15,824 nt of DNA from Nitrobacter sp035546855 (GTDB lineage: Bacteria > Pseudomonadota > Alphaproteobacteria > Rhizobiales > Xanthobacteraceae). Numbering within the stretch: position 1 is the stretch's first letter; every line of letters starts with the position of its first letter. This document shows positions 6,984 through 13,697 of the stretch, in pieces. The translations under genes and the position numbers were made by a program. The notes beneath the pieces are model-generated. The model was given only the letters and a program-made list of their open reading frames with translations, ran no database searches and had not been told where the DNA came from. Location of the stretch: NCBI GenBank assembly GCA_035546855.1, contig DASZVY010000043.1, positions 1 through 15,824 on the forward strand, given 5' to 3'.

Positions 6984-8264
6984 TCAGCTCCGCAGCGCCT
7001 GATCGAGGTCGGCGATCAGATCGTCCTTGTCCTCGATGCCGATCGACAGCCGGACGATATCGGGGCCTGCACCGGCCTTGGTCTTGGCCTCGTCGTCGAG
7101 CTGGCTGTGCGTCGTCGATGCCGGGTGAATGACGAGCGAGCGCGTATCGCCGATATTTGCGAGGTGTGAAAACAATTTGAGGTTGGCGACGAGGCTGACG
7201 CCCGCGTCATAGCCGCCCTTCAGGCTGAACGTGAAAACGGCGCCTGCGCCCTTCGGCGCGTATTTGCGGGCGAGGTTGTTGTATCTGTTGCCCGGCAGTC
7301 CGGCATAATTGACCTCGGCGACGGCGGGATGGTTCGACAGCCACTCGGCGATCGCCCTGGCGTTCTCGCAGTGCTTCTGCATGCGCAGCGGCAGCGTCTC
7401 GATGCCGGTCAGGATCAAGAACGCGTTGAAGGGCGACAGGGCCGGCCCGAGATCGCGCAGGCCGAGAACGCGGCACGCGATCGCGAAGGCGAAATTGCCG
7501 AACGTTTCCTGCAGTCGGATGCCGTGATATTCCGGCCGCGGCTCGCTCAGCATCGGATACTTGCCGTCCTTCGACCAGTCGAAGGTGCCGGCGTCGACGA
7601 TGATGCCGCCGAGCGAATTGCCGTGGCCGCCGAGAAATTTGGTCAGCGAATGCACCACGATGTCGGCGCCGTGATCGATGGGCCGAATGAGATAGGGACT
7701 TGCCATCGTGTTGTCGACAATCAGCGGCACGCCGGCCTTGCGGGCAACGGTGGCGACGGCCTCGATATCGGTGATGGAGCCGGCGGGATTGGCGACGGAC
7801 TCGATAAAGATCGCACGGGTGCGTGGCGTCACCGCGTGCTCGAAACTGCCGATGTCATCGGGATCGGCCCACACGACGTTCCAGCCAAAGCTCTTGAACG
7901 CATGAGTGAACTGGTTGATCGAGCCGCCGTAGAGCTTGCGCGCGGCGATGAATTCATCGCCGGGCTTGAGTAACTGCTGAAGCACGATCACCTGCGCGGC
8001 GTGTCCCGAGGCGACCGCCAGCGCGGCCGTGCCGCCCTCGAGCGCGGCCACGCGCTCCTCCAGCACCGCGTTGGTGGGATTGCCGATGCGCGTGTAGATA
8101 TTTCCGAACGCCTGCAACCCGAACAGCGACGCGGCGTGGTCGGCATCGTTGAAGACGAAAGACGTCGTCTGATAGATCGGCGTCGCCCGCGCGCCGGTGG
8201 TCGGATCTGGTTGCGCGCCGGCATGAACGGCGAGCGTGGCAAAGCCGGGGAGGCGGTCGGTCAT
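6984..8264 (-). CDS. metY: O-acetylhomoserine sulfhydrylase (aminocarboxypropyltransferase)
   Basis: The product is 426 residues, a PLP enzyme of the Cys/Met metabolism family that makes homocysteine (or methionine) from O-acetylhomoserine and a sulfur nucleophile; cytoplasmic. Visible signatures: the N-terminal ATLAVHAGAQPDPTTGA; TPIYQTTSFVF; the substrate/PLP-phosphate region YTRIGNPT; GGTAALAVASGHAA; the PLP-stacking and Asp region LIVDNTMASP; and Lys209 in VVHSLTKFLGGHGNSLGG as the Schiff-base lysine. The 420-430 residue length with the C-terminal THSQLDDE..AGAGPDIVRLSIGIED fits MetY rather than shorter gamma-synthases. ATG 8264 is chosen over an upstream start at 8333 because AGGA lies 6 bases upstream and the family begins there. 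An upstream hairpin (8303-8327) and a composite repeat (8356-8519) occupy its leader. I found no recognisable SAM-II riboswitch. Confidence 0.94.
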   Translation of the reverse strand: MTDRLPGFATLAVHAGAQPDPTTGARATPIYQTTSFVFNDADHAASLFGLQAFGNIYTRIGNPTNAVLEERVAALEGGTAALAVASGHAAQVIVLQQLLKPGDEFIAARKLYGGSINQFTHAFKSFGWNVVWADPDDIGSFEHAVTPRTRAIFIESVANPAGSITDIEAVATVARKAGVPLIVDNTMASPYLIRPIDHGADIVVHSLTKFLGGHGNSLGGIIVDAGTFDWSKDGKYPMLSEPRPEYHGIRLQETFGNFAFAIACRVLGLRDLGPALSPFNAFLILTGIETLPLRMQKHCENARAIAEWLSNHPAVAEVNYAGLPGNRYNNLARKYAPKGAGAVFTFSLKGGYDAGVSLVANLKLFSHLANIGDTRSLVIHPASTTHSQLDDEAKTKAGAGPDIVRLSIGIEDKDDLIADLDQALRS

Positions 8265-8302
8265 CGGGTGTCCTGTCTGCTCGGTTTGAAAAAGCGGAAT
8301 GC

Positions 8303-8327
8303 GCATGCTGCGGCGGCAGGTGCATGC
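8303..8327 (-). promoter_or_regulatory. Hairpin in the metY leader
   Basis: On the minus strand GCATG and CTGC pair with GCAG and CATGC around a CGCC loop, with CAC bulged on the 5' side. It lies about 40-65 bases upstream of the metY ATG. It has no U-run, so it is not a simple terminator, and it does not match the SAM-II consensus I remember. It could be an unrelated leader structure. Confidence 0.3.
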
Positions 8328-8355
8328 CGTCAAGCCGGTGAGACGATCCGACCTT

Positions 8356-8519
8356 CGTGTGGTGATTCAGAGGTTCGCTTCATTTTCTCGGCACGCTCTT
8401 CAAGCGGACTTCCGAACCTAAACCACACCGGACTCATGGATTTTCCGGCGTCCTTTCGACTCCGAAGTTCGCTGCGAAGGCGCTGCATAATGAGGCGAGC
8501 TTCGGATTCGGGGCACCAG
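8356..8519 (-). repeat. Bipartite palindromic repeat, copy 1 (arms A and B)
   Basis: Arm A (8356-8429) is a 74-base hairpin whose ends are GTGTGG and CCACAC, with an inner stem that pairs imperfectly (17 positions, four mismatches) around a 21-base loop. Arm B (8447-8519) is a second hairpin with inner stem CTCCGAAGTTCGC against GAGCTTCGGATT and ends GGCGTCC and GGGGCACC. A 17-base spacer separates them. On the opposite strand the order B-spacer-A is collinear with copy 2 at 13991-14155. Arm A of copy 1 matches arm A of copy 2 almost base for base in both stem arms and the TAAA bulge. The element lies between the CoA-binding gene and metY, in the metY upstream region. Together with the hairpin it accounts for the 309 bases without a gene from 8265 to 8573. 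Confidence 0.8.
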
Positions 8520-8573
8520 ATCGGAAAAACCTGCTTCGCCGCGGGACAAATTCGAAAGGAGATTTCCGCGCGG

Positions 8574-9158
8574 TCACGCCAGGCCGGTTTTATCTTTCGC
8601 GGCGCGGTCGGCGGCAACGGTATTGCCGCCGCCGACGCTTTGCCTGTTCAGCGACAGGCGCTGGCCGTGGGTCGGCATCGGCGCGCGCTTCGAACTCAGG
8701 GTGCGCGAGTTGACGCCCATCCATGAAATCTCCGACGACAGCCGTCCATACTCGATCTTCGGGCAACGGTTCATGACGACCTTGAGGCCGGCCGCTTCGG
8801 CTTTCGCCGCGGCTGCATCATCGCGCGCGCCGAGCTGCATCCAGATCACTTTCGGAAGCGGCGAGAGCGCCAGCGCTTCCTCGACGACCGGCATGATGTG
8901 GCTCGAATTGCGGAAGATATCGATCATGTCGACGGGACGGCCGATGTCCTTCAGCGAGGCGACGAACGGCTTGCCCACAAGGCTTTTTCCGACATGGCCG
9001 GGATTGACCGGGATCATGTCGTAGCCTCGTTCGGCGAGATACTTGAACGCGAAATAGCTCGGGCGGACGTTTTGCGGCGACGCGCCGACCATCGCGATGG
9101 TTTTCACGCTGTTGAGAATGCCACGGATGTAGCTGTCGTCGTAGGCGTCGTGATTCAT
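8574..9158 (-). CDS. CoA-binding domain protein (YccU family)
   Basis: The product is 194 residues. The N-terminal 145 residues form a Rossmann-type CoA-binding domain: KTIAMVGASPQNVRPSYFAF is the nucleotide-binding start, followed by YLAERGYDMIPVNPGHVG, VDMIDIFRNSSHIMPVVEEA and VIWMQLGARDDAAAAKAEAAGLKVVMNRCPKIEYGRL. These are the landmarks of the YccU/CoA_binding_2 group, related to the N-terminal domain of succinyl-CoA synthetase alpha but lacking the catalytic His domain. The exact role is not known; CoA or a related ligand is presumably bound. After GRLSSEISWMGVNSRTLSSK there is a polar tail of about 40 residues. The start ATG 9158 has no strong ribosome site. It lies upstream of metY on the same strand, but a repeat of over 160 bases separates them, so co-transcription is uncertain. 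Confidence 0.85.
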   Translation of the reverse strand: MNHDAYDDSYIRGILNSVKTIAMVGASPQNVRPSYFAFKYLAERGYDMIPVNPGHVGKSLVGKPFVASLKDIGRPVDMIDIFRNSSHIMPVVEEALALSPLPKVIWMQLGARDDAAAAKAEAAGLKVVMNRCPKIEYGRLSSEISWMGVNSRTLSSKRAPMPTHGQRLSLNRQSVGGGNTVAADRAAKDKTGLA

Positions 9159-9183
9159 ATCGTCGTGTGACCGTCTATTGAAT

Positions 9184-9301
9184 CGTCATTGCGAGAAGCG
9201 GAGCGAATCCAGCTCCTTCTCGGAGGTTTCTTGGAGGTCTGGATTGTTTCGCTCAACGATAAAATTGGAGGGCCAATTTTGTCGCGAGCCCGCAATGGCG
9301 G
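9184..9301. repeat. About 118-bp imperfect palindrome with CGTCATTGCGAG-type ends
   Basis: The outer left end CGTCATTGCGAG pairs with the right end GAGCCCGCAATGGCG. The next layer, GCGAATCCAG, pairs with CTGGATTGTTTCGC. Inside the right half is a separate perfect hairpin, AAAATTGG-AGGG-CCAATTTT (9261-9280), which on the minus strand lies downstream of the crotonase-fold gene and could act as its terminator. The left part belongs to the same family as the repeat at 6923-6961. It fills most of the gap between the two minus-strand genes. Confidence 0.65.
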
Positions 9302-9342
9302 AGGGTTTTGTTTCGTTGCTGTTGTCACGGTTATCGTAATCA

Positions 9343-10170
9343 CTAGCGATCTTCCCACGTCGGGTCGCGTTTCTCGATGAACGCGCCGATGCCTTCCTCG
9401 GCGTCGCGCGCCATCATGTTCTCGGTCATGACCTCCGAGGCATAGCGATAGGCGTCCGCGAGAGGCATTTCGATCTGGCGATAGAAAGCCGTCTTGCCGA
9501 GCTTGACCGTGTAAGCCGATTTCAGCGCCACCTTGCGCGCGAGTTCGAGGGCCGCCTCGCGCTCCGTGCCGGCGGGAACGACGCGGTTGACGAGGCCCAT
9601 CTGCCGCGCAGCTTCGGCGGCAACCGGCTCGCCGGTCAGCAGCATCTCCATCGCATGCTTGCGCGCGACGTTCCGGCTCAGCGCCACCATCGGCGTCGAG
9701 CAGAACAGGCCGATATCGACGCCGGGGGTCGCGAAGGAGGCGTTGTCCGACGCCACCGCGAGATCGCAACTGGCGACGAGCTGGCAACCGGCCGCGGTCG
9801 CGATGCCCTGGACGCACGCCACCACCGGCTTCGGCAGATGCACGATTGTCTGCATCATGGCGCTGCACATCGTCATCAGGTGGGCGAAATAGGCGCGCCC
9901 GCGGTCGGGGTCCGTGCGGTGTGCCGTCAGTTCCTTGAGATCGTGTCCCGACGAAAATGCGGGACCGTTGGCCGCGATCACCACGGCGCGAACCGCCGTG
10001 TCCTGTCCGGCGGCATCGAGGGCCGCATGCAGGTCGGCGATCAGTTGTTCCGACAGGCAGTTGCGCGCCGCCGGACGGTTCAGCGTCAGCACTGCGACGC
10101 TGCCTTCGGTTTGCCGCATCAGGATCGGCGCCGAGTCCGGAGGTCTCGCGCGGGCGGTCGTGGCTGTCAT
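9343..10170 (-). CDS. Crotonase-fold protein, enoyl-CoA hydratase/isomerase family (catalytic Glu residues absent)
   Basis: The product is 275 residues. The crotonase fold is clear: VAVLTLNRPAARNCLS, the first oxyanion-hole element FSSGHDLKE, the second in GIATAAGCQLVASCDLAVAS, then FATPGVDIGLFCSTPMVALSR, LLTGEPVAAEAARQMGLVNRVVP, and a C-terminal helix ending in EKRDPTWEDR. In hydratases such as rat crotonase two glutamates (Glu144 and Glu164) add water; the matching positions here are Gln130 and Gly150. Simple hydratase activity is therefore doubtful. It resembles the ECHDC3-like subgroup, whose reaction is poorly known. ATG 10170 is preferred; a TTG lies directly upstream. It is divergent from the PaaI-like thioesterase gene across 83 bases, and both act on acyl-CoA type substrates, but a shared pathway is only suggested. 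Confidence 0.88.
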   Translation of the reverse strand: MTATTARARPPDSAPILMRQTEGSVAVLTLNRPAARNCLSEQLIADLHAALDAAGQDTAVRAVVIAANGPAFSSGHDLKELTAHRTDPDRGRAYFAHLMTMCSAMMQTIVHLPKPVVACVQGIATAAGCQLVASCDLAVASDNASFATPGVDIGLFCSTPMVALSRNVARKHAMEMLLTGEPVAAEAARQMGLVNRVVPAGTEREAALELARKVALKSAYTVKLGKTAFYRQIEMPLADAYRYASEVMTENMMARDAEEGIGAFIEKRDPTWEDR

Positions 10171-10253
10171 CAAGTTATCCGCGAATTATCACTTGGGTCG
10201 AGGCGTCATCCTAATGTAACAGGCTGCGCGAGGCGAGAGCAGGGCAGGTGGAT

Positions 10254-10682
10254 ATGACGATCGCGAAAATGAGCGTGGCGGACCTCGAAGCGTTCCTTGT
10301 GGCCGAATTCCCGCAAGCCTTTGCCTTGGGCGATATCGCGATCGAAAGCGCAGACGGCGAAACCTGTCTGCTGCGTCAGCGCTACAGCGAGCGGATGCTG
10401 CGCCCCGGCGGAACCGTGTCCGGTCCGACGCTGATGGCTCTGGCGGACTTCGCGATGTACGTGGTGCTGCTGTCGCGGATCGGGCCGGTCGGCCTTGCCG
10501 TGACGACCAACCTCAATATCAACTTCCTCCGCAAGGGCCAGCCGGGACAAGACGTCCTCGCCGCGGCTCGGCTCCTGAAGCTGGGCAAGCGCCTCGCCGT
10601 CGGCGAGGTGTCGCTCTTGTCGGGCTCGTCGCCCGATCCGATCGCGCACGTGACGTCGACCTATTCCATTCCAAATACCTAG
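10254..10682 (+). CDS. PaaI-family hotdog-fold thioesterase
   Basis: The product is 142 residues, a single hotdog domain expected to hydrolyse acyl-CoA thioesters in the cytoplasm. The signature region is LRPGGTVSGPTLMALADFAM, matching the PaaI/4HBT layout in which a Gly-rich turn leads into the long helix bearing the catalytic Asp (ALAD). It continues with VTTNLNINFLRKGQPGQDVLAAARLLKLGKRLAVGEVSL, typical of the second half of the fold. The usual HGG of many PaaI members is replaced by PGG, as in the subgroup with GGTVSGP. ATG 10254 with AGG 5 bases upstream is chosen; GTG 10248 would add two residues. The substrate cannot be predicted. It is divergent from the crotonase-fold gene, and rplM follows on the same strand after 156 bases. 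Confidence 0.85.
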   Translation: MTIAKMSVADLEAFLVAEFPQAFALGDIAIESADGETCLLRQRYSERMLRPGGTVSGPTLMALADFAMYVVLLSRIGPVGLAVTTNLNINFLRKGQPGQDVLAAARLLKLGKRLAVGEVSLLSGSSPDPIAHVTSTYSIPNT

Positions 10683-10754
10683 AGATTACTCAGGTATTAT
10701 CGCACCATTTTGTCAAGTATCTGATATTATTGGATAAAGTTGCTAAATTCGGCG

Positions 10755-10783
10755 TTGACGGCGTGATGCCGGTTCTCTAAAAG
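10755..10783 (+). promoter_or_regulatory. Candidate promoter of rplM-rpsI
   Basis: TTGACG (10755-10760) is followed after exactly 17 bases by TAAAAG (10778-10783), giving a transcript start near 10790 and a leader of about 50 bases. TTGACG matches the -35 consensus at five of six positions, and the -10 is fair. The AT-rich stretch from 10683 to 10750 just upstream could serve as an UP-like element. Confidence 0.45.
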
Positions 10784-10795
10784 GCCGTTCCAGAG

Positions 10796-10822
10796 CGGCG
10801 CAGGCGCGCCGAGGCCTCTTTT
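10796..10822 (+). promoter_or_regulatory. Hairpin with U-rich tail in the rplM leader
   Basis: CGGCGC (10796-10801) and GCGCCG (10806-10811) form a perfect stem around AGGC, followed by AGGCCTCTTTTCTC. An outer pairing of AAAAGGCC (from 10779) with GGCCTCTTTT is also possible. It lies between the candidate promoter and the rplM ATG, so an attenuator or autoregulatory leader is conceivable. It does not match any L13 leader class I can name. Confidence 0.35.
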
Positions 10823-10838
10823 CTCACGGAATTCTCAC

Positions 10839-11303
10839 ATGACAACGTTCTCGGCCAAGCCCGCCGAAGTGACGAAGAAGTGGGTGTTGATCGACGCCAG
10901 CGGTCTGGTGGTCGGGCGGCTCGCCACCCTCGTTGCGATGCGGCTACGCGGCAAGCATCTGCCGACCTACACGCCGCACGTCGACTGCGGCGACAACGTC
11001 ATCATCATCAATGCCGCCAAGGTGGTTCTCACCGGCCGCAAGCGTGACAACAAGGTTTACCACCACCACACCGGTTTCATTGGCGGCATCAAGGAACGTT
11101 CCGCGAAGTCGATCCTTGAGGGGCGCTTTCCCGAGCGCGTCATCGAGAAGGCCGTCGAGCGCATGATCCCGCGCGGGCCGCTGGGGCGCGTCCAGCTCGG
11201 CAACCTGCGCGTTTACGCCGGAGCCGAGCATCCGCACGCGGCCCAGCAGCCGGAAGTCGTCGATATCGGCGGATTGAATCGCAAGAACAAGAGGGCGGCA
11301 TAA
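10839..11303 (+). CDS. rplM: 50S ribosomal protein L13
   Basis: The product is 154 residues, a full-length bacterial L13 that binds 23S rRNA early in large-subunit assembly. Landmarks: KKWVLIDASGLVVGRLATLVAMRLRGKHLPTYTPHVDCGD; VIIINAAKVVLTGRK; YHHHTGFIGG; the MIPRGPLGR loop, which is the family signature; and LRVYAGAEHPHAAQQP. The start at ATG 10839 gives the standard alphaproteobacterial N-terminus with a short extension before KKW. The ribosome site is weak (GGAATT). rpsI begins 2 bases after the stop, so the two are translated from one operon, as in most bacteria. Confidence 0.98.
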   Translation: MTTFSAKPAEVTKKWVLIDASGLVVGRLATLVAMRLRGKHLPTYTPHVDCGDNVIIINAAKVVLTGRKRDNKVYHHHTGFIGGIKERSAKSILEGRFPERVIEKAVERMIPRGPLGRVQLGNLRVYAGAEHPHAAQQPEVVDIGGLNRKNKRAA

Positions 11304-11305
11304 CG

Positions 11306-11782
11306 ATGTCCGATACCATGCAGTCTCTTGACCAGTTGTCCGCGCTGAAGCCGGCTGCGCCGGAAGCGCCGAAGTACACCAAAAAGGTCGACAAGCAGGG
11401 CCGCGCCTATGCCACCGGCAAGCGCAAGGACGCGGTCGCCCGCGTCTGGATCAAGCCGGGCGCCGGCAAGATCCTGGTCAATGCCCGCGAGGTCGAAATC
11501 TATTTTGCCCGACCGGTGCTGCGCATGATGATCCAGCAGCCGCTGGTCGCAGCAGCCCGCGCCGGCCAGTACGACGTCGTCTGCACCGTCACCGGCGGCG
11601 GGCTGTCCGGCCAGGCGGGCGCGGTGCGTCACGGTCTGTCCAAGGCGCTGACGAACTTCGAACCCGAACTGCGGGGCGTCCTGAAGAAGGGCGGCTTCCT
11701 GACGCGCGATTCGCGCGTCGTCGAACGCAAGAAGTACGGCAAGGCCAAGGCCCGCCGCTCGTTCCAGTTCTCGAAGCGTTAA
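11306..11782 (+). CDS. rpsI: 30S ribosomal protein S9
   Basis: The product is 158 residues. The S9 core starts at GRAYATGKRKDAVARVWIKP and continues with the family signature GGGLSGQAGAVRHGLSKAL. The C-terminal tail KKYGKAKARRSFQFSKR carries the conserved end that reaches toward P-site tRNA. The 30-residue N-terminal extension before the core, rich in Ala, Pro and Lys, is usual in rhizobial S9. The start ATG 11306 is preceded by the GAGGGCGG of the rplM end. It is the second gene of the operon and is followed at 30 bases by a strong intrinsic terminator. Confidence 0.98.
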   Translation: MSDTMQSLDQLSALKPAAPEAPKYTKKVDKQGRAYATGKRKDAVARVWIKPGAGKILVNAREVEIYFARPVLRMMIQQPLVAAARAGQYDVVCTVTGGGLSGQAGAVRHGLSKALTNFEPELRGVLKKGGFLTRDSRVVERKKYGKAKARRSFQFSKR

Positions 11783-11811
11783 GCGTTTCGATCAACTGCG
11801 GCAGATCAGGG

Positions 11812-11838
11812 AAGGCGCTCTTCGGAGCGCCTTTTTTG
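11812..11838 (+). terminator. Intrinsic terminator of rplM-rpsI
   Basis: GGCGCTC pairs perfectly with GAGCGCC around a TTCG tetraloop and is followed by six T residues. It lies 30 bases after the rpsI stop. Flanking A residues on the left extend the stem into the T-run. Confidence 0.93.
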
Positions 11839-11861
11839 TTTAACGATTGCCGACGGATTGA

Positions 11862-11885
11862 CGCGAGTTTTCATGAAAACTTGCG
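11862..11885. promoter_or_regulatory. Palindromic site, candidate operator upstream of the diguanylate cyclase gene
   Basis: AGTTTTCATGAAAACT (11866-11881) is a perfect 16-base palindrome, extended to 24 bases by CGC/GCG with one mismatched pair. It overlaps TTGACG (11858-11863), a possible -35 element, about 115 bases before the ATG at 12000. A dimeric repressor could bind here, but no regulator is named. The rest of the 217-base gap from 11783 to 11999 holds only the rpsI terminator and a GC-rich stretch without clear signals. Confidence 0.4.
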
Positions 11886-11999
11886 CTTGCACACAAACGA
11901 ATTGCCAACGCGGACATCGTAGCCTTCCTGATCCGGGCGGGGCGCTCCCGGACTTTTCGTTTCAAAAGCGCCTGTCAGACAACGGTTGTCGCCATCGTC

Positions 12000-13235
12000 A
12001 TGTCACTCGACATCTCGACTCTCTATCTCGTCGCGGCTCTTGTCGGCGCGATGCTTGGCGGCATGCTGCTCTTCTTCGGACGGCAGCAGGAAATCCCGGC
12101 GCTGAACTGGTGGGGGCTGGCTTACCTTCTTGGCGCCATCTCGATCGGAATATGGACACTGGCCGGCCGTTGGTTGGGAGAGTTGCCGTCGCTGGCGCTC
12201 AACGCGCTGGGGTTCGTCGCCTGCGGCATGGTGTGGAGCGCAGCGCGCGTGTTTCACGGCCGCAAGCCGAACTGGCTCGGATTGCTGCTCGGGGCCGTTG
12301 TCTGGCTGGTGGTGATTGTCTGCCCGCCGGATGAGACGTCGGCCATGCGCCTGACGGTGGGCGCGGCCATCGTTGCGGCTTATGCCGTTCTGACCGCGAG
12401 CGAATTGTGGTCCGAGCGGCGCAAGACCATGAAGCGGCGCTGGCCGACGCTGCTGGTGCCCGTTCTGCACGGCTTCGTGCTGATGCTGCCGATCCTGATT
12501 GGTCATATGCTGCTCCCGCATCCCGGCAGTCTGGGCGGCAGCATCTGGGTCACCATCTTCGCGGTCGAACTGGTGCTTTATGCGGTCGGAACCGTGTTTG
12601 TCATTTTCATGCTGGTGTCGGACCGCGCGGTGAGCGTGCACAAGGCCGCAGCCTCTCTCGACCCGCTCACCGGCATGTTCAACCGCCGCGGCTTCGCGGA
12701 AGCAACGGCCCGGGTGATCGACCGTGAAGCCGGTGCCGGACGCCCGGTGACCGTCCTGATTTTCGATATCGATCACTTCAAATCGATCAACGATCGCTTC
12801 GGGCATGCCGTCGGCGATGACGTTCTGAAATTGTTCGCGGCCGTCGTCACCAATGCGTTGCGGATCACCGATCTCTCCGGCCGTATCGGCGGCGAGGAGT
12901 TCGCGGCGTTGCTGCCGTGCTCGATCGAAGAGGCGGTGGTTGCAGCGGAGCGCGTGCGTGAAGCATTCGCAGCGAGTGGCATCGCGGTCGAGGATGCGCC
13001 TGTCGACACCACCGTCAGTATCGGCGTGGCTGGTGGTCCTCCCGGAACGGAACTTGAGGTGCTTCTCGCGGCGGCAGATACCGCGCTCTATCAAGCCAAG
13101 CGTGGCGGCCGCAACCGCGTCGAGGTCGCCGAAGAGCGGCCCCTGTCACTCGAGCAGGGACGGCGTAGCTCGGTTGTGCAGTCGTCCCGTGCCCGCCCTC
13201 AATCCGGCATTCTCGATCCGGCCAGTTCGGCGTGA
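12000..13235 (+). CDS. Membrane-bound diguanylate cyclase (GGDEF domain)
   Basis: The product is 411 residues and is expected to make cyclic di-GMP from two GTP at the inner membrane. The N-terminal 206 residues contain about six hydrophobic segments, with no named sensor domain visible. The GGDEF domain runs from about residue 218: SLDPLTGMFNRRGF, metal-binding FDIDHFKSINDRFGHAVGDD (Asp256 and neighbours), and the active-site loop GRIGGEEFAALLP (GGEEF 297-301). The inhibitory I-site RxxD is present as RITD 288-291, five residues before GGEEF, so feedback inhibition by c-di-GMP is expected. The C-terminus adds about 40 polar residues after GRNRVEVAEE. The start at ATG 12000 has only a weak ribosome site. 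The product could control exopolysaccharide or attachment, but no direct link to the locus at 1-4920 is visible. Confidence 0.93.
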   Translation: MSLDISTLYLVAALVGAMLGGMLLFFGRQQEIPALNWWGLAYLLGAISIGIWTLAGRWLGELPSLALNALGFVACGMVWSAARVFHGRKPNWLGLLLGAVVWLVVIVCPPDETSAMRLTVGAAIVAAYAVLTASELWSERRKTMKRRWPTLLVPVLHGFVLMLPILIGHMLLPHPGSLGGSIWVTIFAVELVLYAVGTVFVIFMLVSDRAVSVHKAAASLDPLTGMFNRRGFAEATARVIDREAGAGRPVTVLIFDIDHFKSINDRFGHAVGDDVLKLFAAVVTNALRITDLSGRIGGEEFAALLPCSIEEAVVAAERVREAFAASGIAVEDAPVDTTVSIGVAGGPPGTELEVLLAAADTALYQAKRGGRNRVEVAEERPLSLEQGRRSSVVQSSRARPQSGILDPASSA

Positions 13236-13402
13236 TGTGCGCAGAACGCGCGGGAGGAACCTGCGTGCTGGGGAAATGATAACCACGTATTTACCATTCG
13301 CTCCATATCATCCGACGCATGGTCACGGTGCGCGGCAATATTCAAACCGATCTTTTGTCGTTGGAAACGGCGGCGGCCTCGGCGCGAGGTGGCTTCGCGT
13401 GC

Positions 13403-13552
13403 ATGTTCTCATCGTCCGATGAATATGAGAATGCGCTCATTAGCGAACGGCGTGCTCAGGGCCATTATGCCGGCGTTCGCAACCCGTGGCCGGCGATCGG
13501 ATTTGCCGGTGTCGCGCTTTTGATGTTCGGCGCAGTCTTTTTCTGGATGTGA
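13403..13552 (+). CDS. Small single-pass membrane protein, unknown function
   Basis: The product is 49 residues from ATG 13403: a polar, acidic N-terminus (SSSDEYENALISERRAQG) and one C-terminal membrane helix (AIGFAGVALLMFGAVFFW) ending in Met. An in-frame ATG at 13319 would give 77 residues, but the added segment shows no conserved character and neither start has a strong ribosome site, so the start is uncertain. An intrinsic terminator 29 bases after the stop supports a real transcription unit. I do not recognise the family. The orientation, cytoplasmic N-terminus and tail-anchored helix, is an inference. Confidence 0.5.
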   Translation: MFSSSDEYENALISERRAQGHYAGVRNPWPAIGFAGVALLMFGAVFFWM

Positions 13553-13581
13553 TTGTCGCGTCAGCTTTGCTGAAAGTCCTG

Positions 13582-13606
13582 AGGGCGCCGATGGCGTCCT
13601 TTTTTG
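13582..13606 (+). terminator. Intrinsic terminator after the small membrane protein gene
   Basis: AGGGCGCC pairs with GGCGTCCT around a GAT loop, with one G-T wobble, and is followed by TTTTT. It lies 29 bases after the stop at 13552 and before the ABM gene. Confidence 0.85.
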
Positions 13607-13697
13607 TTGTCATCATCGGCAATAAGATCACGGCCCGCTTCAACAAGCCCGGTGATTGGGCTAGACGAGCATCACTTGTCTCCGGAGGATTTTCGAC

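Noticed and set aside
8265..8450. SAM-II riboswitch upstream of metY
   Set aside because: Looked for the conserved pseudoknot segments on the minus strand and found none; the only structures are the 8303-8327 hairpin and the repeat.
8330..8617. A 95-codon minus-strand open frame upstream of metY
   Set aside because: Most of it is translation of the bipartite palindrome (both hairpin arms), so its amino-acid similarity to proteins elsewhere would reflect the repeat, not a gene. It also overlaps the end of the CoA-binding gene.
12003..13094. 363-codon antisense frame opposite the diguanylate cyclase
   Set aside because: Composition is rich in Arg, His and Gln, no motifs, and the opposite strand holds an intact GGDEF protein.
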